Positions 16,739 to 23,845 of a stretch of DNA of 23,981 bases are shown here, piece after piece. The position numbers and the translations under genes were made by a program. Source of the stretch: an uncultured Actinoplanes sp. (GTDB lineage Bacteria > Actinomycetota > Actinomycetes > Mycobacteriales > Micromonosporaceae); the NCBI RefSeq assembly GCF_934643405.1, contig NZ_CAKUCL010000091.1, forward strand, positions 1-23,981, given 5' to 3'. Under the pieces are notes generated by a model, which saw only the letters and a program-made list of their open reading frames with translations, made no database searches and was not told the origin of the DNA. Position 1 is the stretch's first letter; every line of letters starts with the position of its first letter.

Positions 16739-17790
16739 CGCCGGCTCCCGGCGAGCTGCATCTCGATCAGCCGGGCGGCGATGCGCGCGGGGGGCAGCAC
16801 GTAGGCGGCCGCGCCGAGCAACGCCGCCTCGCGGGGCATGCCGTACACCACGCAGCTCGCCTCGTCCTGGGCGAAGGTGACCGCCCCGCGCGAGCGCATC
16901 CGCAGCAGCCCCTCCGCGCCGTCGCGGCCCATCCCGGTCAGCAGGCAGCCGGCCGCGGACGGCCCGAACTCGGCGGCCACCGACTCGAACAGCACGTCCA
17001 CCGACGGCCGGCAGGAATGCCGCGGCGGGTCGTCGCTGAGCCGCAGCACCCCGTCGCGGACCAGTAGATGCCGGTCCGGCGGCGCCAGGATCACCCGGCC
17101 GCCCAGCGCGCCGATCGCGGTGCCGTCCCGGGCGTAACTGACGTCGCGGCCGGTCTGCCCGGCCAGCCAGTCGGAGAACGCCACCGCGAACGGCTCGCTG
17201 GCCGCGATGTGCTGCACGCACAGCACCGGCGGATGGAACACCGCCGGCAACGCCCGCAGCAGGTCGGTGAGCGCGCCCGGCCCGCCGGTCGACGCGCCCA
17301 GCGCGATCACCCGCAGGTGGGCACCGGCCGCGGTGAGCGGGAGCGCCTCCACCGCGGGCCGGCCTCGGCCGTCCAGCCGGGCCCGCGGATGGGTGATCAC
17401 CCGGATCCGGGAGACCAGCCGCACCGCCTGGCACAGCCGCCGCCCCCAGTCCGCGTCGCTGGCGTCGCCGCGCGGCTTCTCCAGCACGTCCACCGCCCCG
17501 GCGGCGAGCGCGTTGTACGTGGTGAACAGCTCCTGACGGTCCGCCGAGGACACCACCAGGATCGGCGTGGGATGCTCGGCCATGATGTGCTCGGTGGCGA
17601 CCATCCCGCTCATGGTCGGCAGCATCATGTCCATGGTGACCACGTCCGGGCGCAGCCGCCGCACCAGCTCGACCGCCTGCGCGCCGTCCGCCGCCTCACC
17701 GACGACCTGCAGTTCCGGGTCGGCGGCCAGCGACTCGCGCAGGTGGTGGCGCATCGTCAGGGAGTCCTCCACGAGCAGCACACGGATCAT
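16735..17790 (-). CDS. cheB: CheB, receptor glutamate methylesterase
   Basis: Phosphorylation-activated methylesterase/deamidase that resets the receptor; cytoplasmic; 351 residues. The receiver domain (about 1-125) has phosphoacceptor D54 in VTMDMMLPTMSG and K105 in VLEKP. The catalytic domain (about 158-348) shows the triad S167 (ALGASTGGPGAL), H194 (CVQHIAAS) and D290 (GMGRDGAEG), so it should be active. The start ATG overlaps the CheA stop as ATGA, and its own stop overlaps the next kinase start the same way. Presence of both CheB and CheR shows that the receptor is meant to adapt by methylation. Length and order are standard for the family. Confidence 0.96.
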   Translation of the reverse strand: MIRVLLVEDSLTMRHHLRESLAADPELQVVGEAADGAQAVELVRRLRPDVVTMDMMLPTMSGMVATEHIMAEHPTPILVVSSADRQELFTTYNALAAGAVDVLEKPRGDASDADWGRRLCQAVRLVSRIRVITHPRARLDGRGRPAVEALPLTAAGAHLRVIALGASTGGPGALTDLLRALPAVFHPPVLCVQHIAASEPFAVAFSDWLAGQTGRDVSYARDGTAIGALGGRVILAPPDRHLLVRDGVLRLSDDPPRHSCRPSVDVLFESVAAEFGPSAAGCLLTGMGRDGAEGLLRMRSRGAVTFAQDEASCVVYGMPREAALLGAAAYVLPPARIAARLIEMQLAGSRR

Positions 17791-19904
17791 CGCAGGATCA
17801 GCCTCCGGATGTGCGCCAGCAACTCCTCCTGGTTGAACTCGCCCTTGACCACGTACGCCGCGGCGCCCGCCTCGGCGCCGCGCTGCCGGTCCTCGGCGCT
17901 CGCCCGGGAACTGACCAGGATCGCCGGGACGTGCGCCAGCGCCGGGTCCGCGCGGGTCTCGGCGACGAACGTGAAGCCGTCCTTGCCGGGCATGTCGATG
18001 TCGGTGAGGAACAGCCCGTACGACCGGGTGGCGGCCTTCTCCAGGCCCTCCTCCGCGGAGGCGGCCAGGTCCACCTCGTACCCGGCCGACTCCAGGATGC
18101 TGCGTTCCAGCATGCGGGTGGTGAGCGAGTCGTCGACCACCAGCACCGGCAGCGGCGGCGCGGGCTTCTCCGGCCGGGCCCGGCCGGTCACGCCGCCGCG
18201 GCGGCACTCCTCGACCAGGCCGTGCGGGTCCAGCACGAGCCGCGGGTTGCCCTCCACGTCGATCGACACGCTGCCGATCACCGGGGCGGCCGGCGCCAGG
18301 TCGGGCAGCGGGCGGGCGACCAGTGTGGTGGTGCCGGCCAGCCGGTCCACGCCCACCGCGACCGTCTCGTCGTCGGCGGCCATCACCACGGCCACGCTCG
18401 CGCCCGGGGTGTCCGGCACGGCCGGGCCGGCCGCCATGGTCCGCGACAGCGGCAGGAACGGCACCACGTGACCCTCGTGTGCGAGCCGCCCGGTGGCCAG
18501 TGCCCCGGCGGTCTCGTCGGCGGTGAGCCGCACGCACCGGCGGACCGCGTCGAGCGGGACCGTGACCACCGCGTCGCCCGCCTCCACGACCAGCCCGTTC
18601 ATGCTGAGCAGCGTCAACGGCACCACCAGCTCCACGGTGGCGCCCCGGCCCGGCGTGCTGCGCACCGACACGTCGCCGTGCAGCTGCACCGCGACGTCGC
18701 GGGCCACGTCCATCCCGATGCCCCGGCCGGCCACGTCGGTGACCGCGGGGGAGGTGCTGATCCCGCCGCCCAGCACCAGGTCGATCAGCCGCTGCGGGTC
18801 GGGCTCGCCGCCGCCGGGGGTGAGCAGGCCGCGCGCCTCGGCGGCGCGGCGCAACGCGACCAGGTCGAAGCCGCGGCCGTCGTCGGTGCACCGGAAGGCG
18901 GCCCAGCGGCCACGCCGGCTGACCTCGACGGTGATGGTGCCCTCGGCCGGCTTGCCCGCCGCGAGCCGGTCCGCCTCCGGCTCGATGCCGTGCACCACGG
19001 CGTTGCGCACCACGTGCAGGAACGCGCCGCTGACCAGGTTCAGCAGGTGCGGGCCCATCCGCACGTCGGCGCCCGAGGTGACGAACCGGACCCGTCTGCC
19101 CTCGGCGTCGGCGGCGTCGCGGACCGCCCGGTGCAGCGCCGTGAAGATCGACCCGGCCGGGATCAGCCGCAGCCCCTCCGCCCGGCCGCGCACCTCGTCC
19201 AGCTCACGTTCGATCTGGTCGACGGCGTCGGTGAACCGGCGGCCCAGCGCGCCCAGCTCGCCGGACAGGCGCAGCACCGTGCCGCGCCAGCCCGCGCCCG
19301 AGGCGGACAGCCGGCCCGAGCGCAGGCCGTCGGCGAGGCGGTCCACGTCGCGGTTCAGGCGGGTCAGAGCGGAGCCGCCCTCGCGCAGCGGCGCGATCCG
19401 GGCGTTGGTCTCGCCGATCGCGTCGAGCAGGTCGTCCAGGTCGGCGGTGGCCCCCCGGTCCGGCGCCTTCTCCAGTTCGACCAGCGTCTTCTGGGCGGGC
19501 TGGGGCTTCGGCGCCTCCTGCGGTGCGGCGTCGCCGGGGCCGCCCGGTGGCGGGGTGAGAGCGGGTCCGGGTTCGGGTTCGGGCTGCGGCGGCGAGGTCA
19601 GCTCGGCCACCCGCTGCGCGATCTCGTCGTTGAGGCGCAGCAGCTCGCGCATCTCGCCGGCGGCGAGCTGCCCGGCCTCGCCGCGGTGCGGGACGAGAAG
19701 CTCCTCGAAGGCGTGAGCGCGTTCGGCGATCTCCTGCTGGCGCACCACCCGGGCCGCGCCCTTGAGCGTGTGCGCGAACCGCAGCAGCCGCGCCACCAGA
19801 TCGGGACCGGGCTGCTGGTCCAGGTCGAGCACGCCCGCGCTGATCTGGTCGACCAGTTCGCGCGCCTCCACCCGGAAGTACTTGAGGGGGTCGCGCCCTT
19901 CCAT
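17787..19904 (-). CDS. cheA: CheA-type histidine kinase with C-terminal receiver (CheA-REC hybrid)
   Basis: Central kinase of the array; 705 residues, cytoplasmic. The N-terminal HPt domain carries H45 in RFAHTLKGAARV. The usual CheY-binding P2 domain is missing and replaced by a Pro/Glu/Ala-rich linker (about 103-140). A helical dimerisation region follows (about 155-245). The HATPase domain has the N box HVVRNAVVHGIE (297-308), DDGRGFD and GRGIGMDVAR. The CheW-like P5 domain spans about 430-565. A C-terminal receiver (about 586-703) has D591/D592, phosphoacceptor D635 in FLTDIDMPGKDG and K687. This HPt-kinase-CheW-REC layout is that of WspE and FrzE-like hybrids rather than flagellar CheA. 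The attached receiver may act as internal target or phosphate sink. ATG overlaps the MCP stop by one base (TGATG), and the stop overlaps cheB (ATGA). Confidence 0.95.
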   Translation of the reverse strand: MEGRDPLKYFRVEARELVDQISAGVLDLDQQPGPDLVARLLRFAHTLKGAARVVRQQEIAERAHAFEELLVPHRGEAGQLAAGEMRELLRLNDEIAQRVAELTSPPQPEPEPGPALTPPPGGPGDAAPQEAPKPQPAQKTLVELEKAPDRGATADLDDLLDAIGETNARIAPLREGGSALTRLNRDVDRLADGLRSGRLSASGAGWRGTVLRLSGELGALGRRFTDAVDQIERELDEVRGRAEGLRLIPAGSIFTALHRAVRDAADAEGRRVRFVTSGADVRMGPHLLNLVSGAFLHVVRNAVVHGIEPEADRLAAGKPAEGTITVEVSRRGRWAAFRCTDDGRGFDLVALRRAAEARGLLTPGGGEPDPQRLIDLVLGGGISTSPAVTDVAGRGIGMDVARDVAVQLHGDVSVRSTPGRGATVELVVPLTLLSMNGLVVEAGDAVVTVPLDAVRRCVRLTADETAGALATGRLAHEGHVVPFLPLSRTMAAGPAVPDTPGASVAVVMAADDETVAVGVDRLAGTTTLVARPLPDLAPAAPVIGSVSIDVEGNPRLVLDPHGLVEECRRGGVTGRARPEKPAPPLPVLVVDDSLTTRMLERSILESAGYEVDLAASAEEGLEKAATRSYGLFLTDIDMPGKDGFTFVAETRADPALAHVPAILVSSRASAEDRQRGAEAGAAAYVVKGEFNQEELLAHIRRLILR

Positions 19905-21376
19905 CAGTGCCGCCCGGTGCCGACCAGGTCCAGCAGGTCGCCGGAGAGCGAGCTCAGATGCGCGGCGGTCTGCTTGGTCTGCACCGCGCTCGCCTCGGTC
20001 TCCCGGGTCACCCGCGCGGTGTCCGAGGCGGCCACGTTGACCTGCTCCACGGCGGTGGTCTGCTGCTTGGTGGACAGTTCGATCTCCCGGGTGGCGTCGC
20101 TGGTGGTCGCCACGAGCTGGGCGATCCGGCGGAACGAGTTGGTCGCGTCGTCGAACTGCCGGGACCCCGCGTCGACCGCCTTCGCGCCGATCTCGGTGGC
20201 CATCACGGTCGTGTTCACCGCGCCGCGCACGTCCTCGATCAGCGTCCGGATCTCCTTGGCCGACCCGGCGGTCCGGTCGGCGAGCTTGCGGATCTCCTCG
20301 GCCACCACCGCGAACCGGCGTCCCCACTCGCCGGCGCCGCTGGCCTCGATGGTCGCGTTGATCGCCAGGATGTTCGTCTGCTCGGCCAGCTCGCTGACCA
20401 GGTCCACCACCCCGCCGATCTGCTGCGACTTCTCGCCCAGCGCCAGCATGTGCTGCACGATCTGGTCGACCTGGGTGCGGATCGCGTTGATCGAGGCACG
20501 GGTCTGGTCGATGGTCGCGTCGCCGGTGCGGGCCGCCTCCGCGGTCTCCTCAGCGATCTTCGACACCCGTTGCGCGCTGTCCGCGATCTGCCGCGAGGTG
20601 ATCAGCAGCTCGCTGATCGTCGTGGTGATCTCGTTCATCGCGCTGGCCTGGTCCCGGCCGCCGCTGGCCTGCTGCGCGGCCGCCGACTCCAGCTCGGCCG
20701 ACGAGCTCTGGATGTGCCCGACCGCCGAGGCCACCTCCCGCTTCAGGTCCCGGCTGAGCCGCCAGGCCACCGCGGCGGCACAGCCGATCAGCACCACCCC
20801 GATCGCGACGATGAAGACGATCGCCTGGGTGGCCCGGCGCGACGACTCCTGACGTTTGAGCTCCACCACCTGCTTCTGCCGGTTGATCAGCGCGTCCAGG
20901 GCGTTCTGCAGCGCCTCGCGGGCCGGCTTGAGCTGGGTGGTCGCGCCGAGCTGGCGGACGTCGCGCAGATCGGTGACGGCGGCGCGCCTGGTCATCACCG
21001 GGCCGAGGACGGCGTAGTGGGTGGACTCGGCCGCCTGGACGGTGTCCAGCAACCTGATCGCCGCCGGATCCTCCAGCGAGCCGCGCAGGGCGTCCACCTG
21101 CTGCAGGAACAGCACGCGGTCGTGGTTCGTCGCGTCGAGGTACTCGTCGGTGCCGATCAGCAGGTACGCGCGGTAGTCGGAGATGCGCGACTCCATGGTC
21201 CGGCTCAGCTGCTCGGCGCCGAACAGGTTGATCCCCGCCGACTTGATGACCGAGTCCTTGCTGGTCATCACGTAGCGCAGGGCCAGCACCGAGGTGGCCG
21301 TCATCAGCAGGGTGAGCGCCAGCGTCAGGCCGAAACCGGCCGCGAGCTTGGTGCCGAAGGTGCGTCCGGCCATCAT
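19904..21376 (-). CDS. Methyl-accepting chemotaxis protein, CHASE3-like sensor, no HAMP seen
   Basis: Membrane chemoreceptor of 490 residues. TM1 is about 12-34, followed by an all-helical extracytoplasmic region (about 38-180) of the size and style of a CHASE3/four-helix bundle (TMESRISDYRAYLLIGTDEYL). TM2 is about 183-206. The cytoplasmic signalling domain has the conserved hairpin tip AEQTNILAINATIEASGAGE (331-350) followed by WGRRFAVVAEEIRKLADRTA. No recognisable HAMP domain lies between TM2 and the signalling helices: the typical Pro-containing AS1 start is absent. The C-terminus (DLLDLVGTGRH) has no NWETF-type CheR tether. Two consecutive ATGs exist (21376 and 21373); the first gives a 4-nt overlap with cheW and is preferred. 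It is the only receptor in the operon, so it is likely the dedicated input. Confidence 0.93.
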   Translation of the reverse strand: MMAGRTFGTKLAAGFGLTLALTLLMTATSVLALRYVMTSKDSVIKSAGINLFGAEQLSRTMESRISDYRAYLLIGTDEYLDATNHDRVLFLQQVDALRGSLEDPAAIRLLDTVQAAESTHYAVLGPVMTRRAAVTDLRDVRQLGATTQLKPAREALQNALDALINRQKQVVELKRQESSRRATQAIVFIVAIGVVLIGCAAAVAWRLSRDLKREVASAVGHIQSSSAELESAAAQQASGGRDQASAMNEITTTISELLITSRQIADSAQRVSKIAEETAEAARTGDATIDQTRASINAIRTQVDQIVQHMLALGEKSQQIGGVVDLVSELAEQTNILAINATIEASGAGEWGRRFAVVAEEIRKLADRTAGSAKEIRTLIEDVRGAVNTTVMATEIGAKAVDAGSRQFDDATNSFRRIAQLVATTSDATREIELSTKQQTTAVEQVNVAASDTARVTRETEASAVQTKQTAAHLSSLSGDLLDLVGTGRH

Positions 21377-21921
21377 GGTCGACTCTCCTCGTCGGTGACG
21401 TGGTCGTGTCCGGTCAGGGCGTGCACGGCGGCCCGGGCGGCGCTCACGTCGACGATCGGCCGGGTGCCGCCGGGCAGCGCCACCATGCCGCGCACCGGTC
21501 CGCGCACGGCGTCGCCGCCCGCCTCGCCGACGATCGCCGCCGCGTCCACGCGCACGTGCCCGTCCAGCTGGTGGAAGGCCAGCCCCAGCACCGGCCGGCC
21601 GATCGCCAGCACCAGCCAGCGCGGCCGCTCGGTCGCCGGGTGCCCGAGCAGCGCCGCCAGGTCGTAGACGGGCACCGCGGTGCCGGCGAACCCGGCCAGC
21701 CCGAGCAGTGCGGGCAGCGGCCCGGGCAGCGGCGTGACCGGCCGGTCCGGGTGCAGGCCTGAGGTCTGCGAGAGGCGGATCGCGTACGGTCGTCCCCCCG
21801 CCCGGATCGTCAGCAGCTCCACGTGTTCGACGTCGTGCCTGCGGGCCGGCTCGGCGAACGACCGGTCGAAGTCGTCGCGCAGCCGCCGGATCCGACCGGT
21901 GACGGTGCCGCCCGGGCTCAC
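21373..21921 (-). CDS. cheW: CheW-like coupling protein (second cheW)
   Basis: Scaffold that links the receptor to CheA in signalling arrays; 182 residues from the GTG start. The CheW beta-barrel spans about 32-170: HVELLTIRAGGRPYAIRLSQ, then PVTPLPGPLPALLGLAGFAG with the conserved Gly turn, and TAVPVYDLAALLG. A charged N-terminal extension of about 30 residues precedes it. The GTG at 21921 is preferred because it gives the same 4-nt overlap (GTGA with the CheR stop) seen along the operon; an ATG at 21957 would add 12 residues deep inside cheR. The sequence is quite divergent from the first CheW of this operon, so the two are not recent duplicates. One may couple the receptor to CheA and the other serve CheR or a different array position, as with WspB and WspD. 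Confidence 0.85.
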   Translation of the reverse strand: MSPGGTVTGRIRRLRDDFDRSFAEPARRHDVEHVELLTIRAGGRPYAIRLSQTSGLHPDRPVTPLPGPLPALLGLAGFAGTAVPVYDLAALLGHPATERPRWLVLAIGRPVLGLAFHQLDGHVRVDAAAIVGEAGGDAVRGPVRGMVALPGGTRPIVDVSAARAAVHALTGHDHVTDEESRP

Positions 21922-23300
21922 CGGTGCGCCCCGCAGGCGTCCAGTTCGGAGCGGCACACCACGGTCAGCGTGATCCGGCCGAAGCCGCCGCCGAACATCG
22001 CGATCCGCTCCTCGTCCTCCCGCGGCAGCAGCTCCAGCGCCCGTTCCAGCTCACCGGCCGCGGCCCGGTCGTCGCCGCGCCGCCGGGCCAGCTGGCCGAG
22101 CCGCAGCCGGGGCAGCGCGAACGACGGGTCCAGGTAGGCGGCCAGCCGGTACTGGGCGATCGCCTCGTCGGTGTCGGTCGCGTCCTCCAGGCACAGCGCG
22201 AGCAGCTGGTGCGCGTCGGCGTCCAGGCCGTCGGCGTCGATCAGGCGGCGGGCCAGGGTCATCGCCTCGGTGAGCCGGCCGGCCTGGGCCAGCAGCACCC
22301 CGTGCAGCAGCACGCCGCGCGGCTGCGGCCGGCCCGGCCGGTCCGCGGTGATCAGGTCGAGGGCGTCACCGAACCGCTCCTCGCGCAGCAGGCTCAGCGC
22401 CCGGTTGTAGACGTCCTGCTCGGTGACCGCCCCCGCGGCGGGCGGGCCGGGCGTGGCGGCGGTGCGCGGCGCCGGGGCGGGGCCGCCCGAGCGGCGGTAG
22501 TAGAAGCTGTGGTGGGTGTGCCGCAGCTCCAGGCCCGGCGGGGCGCTGCCCAGCGAGTCGGTGTGCCCGAGGAACAGATACCCGCCGGGGACCAGCGCCT
22601 CGGTCATCCGGGTCACCAGCGTGGCCGCCACCTCCGGGGTGAGGTACATCAGCAGGTTCCGGCAGAAGATGACGTCGTACTGGCCGGGCCGCCACAGTGT
22701 CTCGTCGTCGTCGGCCACGTTGTGCCGGCGGAACCGGACCAGCCGGCGCACCTCGTCGCACACCCGCAGGCCGCCCTCGCCGGCCCGGAACCAGCGCCGC
22801 CGCACCGCGTCCGGGGTCTCCCGCAGCGACCACGGCGCGTACCAGCCGGCCTCGGCCTTGCGGAGCATCGCCGGATTCGCGTCGACGCCCAGCACGTCGA
22901 TGATCCAGTCCGGGTCGGGGCGGACCTGCCGGGCCACGATCGCCAGGGTGTACGCCTCCTCGCCGGACGAGCAGGCCACCGACAGCAGCCGCAGCACCCG
23001 CTGCGCGTCGCGCGCCTCGGCCCGTTCCGGCAGCGCCAGCTCGGTCAGCGCGCGGAACTGCTCGCCGTGCCGGAAGAAGTACGTCTCGGTGATGCTGAGC
23101 CGTTCGACCAGCTCGGCGGTCTCGGACACCCACGGCCGGGCGGCGAGCCGGGTCAGGTAGTCGCCGGGTGTCATCCGGTGCGCCGCGGCCCGCTCGCCGA
23201 GAAGGCGGGCGAGGTGGCCGGTGTCGACGTCGGCGAGGCTCCAGCCCAGCGACCGGCCGAGCACGTCGCGGAAGCGGTCGATCTCGTCGCGCCCGGTCAT
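21918..23300 (-). CDS. cheR: CheR-type receptor methyltransferase with C-terminal TPR domain
   Basis: Adds methyl groups from S-adenosylmethionine to receptor glutamates; 460 residues against about 280 for flagellar CheR. The N-terminal helical part leads to LSITETYFFRHGEQF (69-83), the SAM-binding segment LLSVACSSGEEAYTLA (105-120) with the acidic strand LGVDAN, and VIFCRNLLMYLTPE (210-223). A Pro/Ala-rich linker at about 271-292 connects to a TPR region (about 293-430: VYNRALSLLREERFGDAL, ADAHQLLALCLEDATDTDEA and ALPRLRLGQLARRRGDDRAA). The tail EERIAMFGGGFGRITLTVVC is characteristic of TPR-bearing CheRs such as WspC. The TPR probably tethers the enzyme to the array, replacing a receptor pentapeptide. 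Both ends overlap neighbouring genes by 4 nt. Confidence 0.94.
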   Translation of the reverse strand: MTGRDEIDRFRDVLGRSLGWSLADVDTGHLARLLGERAAAHRMTPGDYLTRLAARPWVSETAELVERLSITETYFFRHGEQFRALTELALPERAEARDAQRVLRLLSVACSSGEEAYTLAIVARQVRPDPDWIIDVLGVDANPAMLRKAEAGWYAPWSLRETPDAVRRRWFRAGEGGLRVCDEVRRLVRFRRHNVADDDETLWRPGQYDVIFCRNLLMYLTPEVAATLVTRMTEALVPGGYLFLGHTDSLGSAPPGLELRHTHHSFYYRRSGGPAPAPRTAATPGPPAAGAVTEQDVYNRALSLLREERFGDALDLITADRPGRPQPRGVLLHGVLLAQAGRLTEAMTLARRLIDADGLDADAHQLLALCLEDATDTDEAIAQYRLAAYLDPSFALPRLRLGQLARRRGDDRAAAGELERALELLPREDEERIAMFGGGFGRITLTVVCRSELDACGAHR

Positions 23301-23776
23301 GGCACCCCCGCGGCGGCCGCGGCTTCCCACACCTCGTCCGGCACCGCGCGCATGCTCTGCAGCAGCAGCAACGGCTCCTCGCCGGCGGTGGCGACCCCGG
23401 CCACCAGGCGACTGCTGCCGCCGGTCAGCAGCGCCGGATGCCCGCCCGCCGCGTCGGCGTCCACCGAGCGGATGCCCAGGATCGCCCCGGTGGCCAGGGC
23501 GACCGCGCCGCGCTCGGCGCGCACCGCCACGTACCGTTCGGTCTCGCCGGCGCCGCCGCCGAGCAGCCGGGCCACGTCGATGACCGGGGTGGGCACGCCA
23601 CGCAGCACGCTGATCCCGAGGACGAACGCCGGCGTCCCGGCCAGCGGCCGCGTCGGGAGCGGGCGCATCGTCTCGATGACGTCGTCCACAGCCAGCGCGC
23701 ACAGCAGGGATCCGGCACGGAAGACGAGTGAGGTGACCTCGCCGGGATGCGCCGGTGCCTGTCCGTACTGCGGCAT
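23297..23776 (-). CDS. cheW: CheW-like coupling protein, first gene of the chemosensory operon
   Basis: Coupling protein of 159 residues, a CheW domain from about residue 13 (EVTSLVFRAGSLLCALAVDD) through PAFVLGISVLRGVPTPVIDVARLLG (about 49-73) to SSRLVAGVATAGEEPLLLLQ near 125-144. It is first in a seven-gene minus-strand operon. The ATG at 23776 is the only sensible start because an in-frame TAA lies four codons upstream. GAGGAA abuts the ATG directly, too close for ideal ribosome binding, while a TAACCT box sits 6 nt upstream; the transcript may therefore be leaderless. The stop overlaps cheR (ATGA). It diverges from the second CheW of the operon in sequence and lacks that protein's N-terminal extension. 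Confidence 0.88.
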   Translation of the reverse strand: MPQYGQAPAHPGEVTSLVFRAGSLLCALAVDDVIETMRPLPTRPLAGTPAFVLGISVLRGVPTPVIDVARLLGGGAGETERYVAVRAERGAVALATGAILGIRSVDADAAGGHPALLTGGSSRLVAGVATAGEEPLLLLQSMRAVPDEVWEAAAAAGVP

Positions 23777-23788
23777 TTCCTCAGGTTA
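23777..23788 (-). promoter_or_regulatory. −10-like box for a leaderless chemosensory operon transcript
   Basis: On the minus strand TAACCT (23788-23783) is followed by exactly 6 nt and the first cheW ATG, the geometry of actinobacterial leaderless transcripts (TANNNT at −12 to −7). The −35 position (17-18 bp upstream) holds GAATTA/CGAATT, not a TTGAC-like box, so an activator or alternative sigma factor may be needed. No FliA-type box was recognised. Confidence 0.4.
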
Positions 23789-23789
23789 G

Positions 23790-23827
23790 CGGGATTTCGT
23801 CACCCTAATTCGAGATTCCTTCACTCT
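23790..23827. promoter_or_regulatory. 17-bp direct repeat with 21-bp period, possible operator
   Basis: On the plus strand, cgggatttcgtcaccct (23790-23806) and cgagattccttcactct (23811-23827) match at 13 of 17 positions, separated by aatt. Three of the four differences are transitions. The 21-bp period is about two helical turns. The pair covers about −14 to −51 relative to the cheW ATG, i.e. the −35 region of the presumed promoter. Confidence 0.5.
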
Positions 23828-23845
23828 CGTACGGCCCACAGGTGA

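Noticed and set aside
13682..16804. Very long plus-strand open frame opposite the amidase 3' half, the hybrid kinase and cheB
   Set aside because: It is antisense to genes with clear domains, its translation is low-complexity Arg/Gln/His-rich, and it shows no motif. Long shadow frames are expected at this GC content.
21922..21957. Longer start (ATG 21957) for the second cheW
   Set aside because: The GTG at 21921 forms the same 4-nt overlap as the other junctions, and the extra 12 residues are not CheW-like.
23777..23845. Flagellar sigma factor (FliA-type) promoter for the chemosensory operon
   Set aside because: No CTCA/TAAA-like −35 paired with a GCCGA-type −10 is present in the 69-nt gap, so a direct link to flagellar regulation is not supported.
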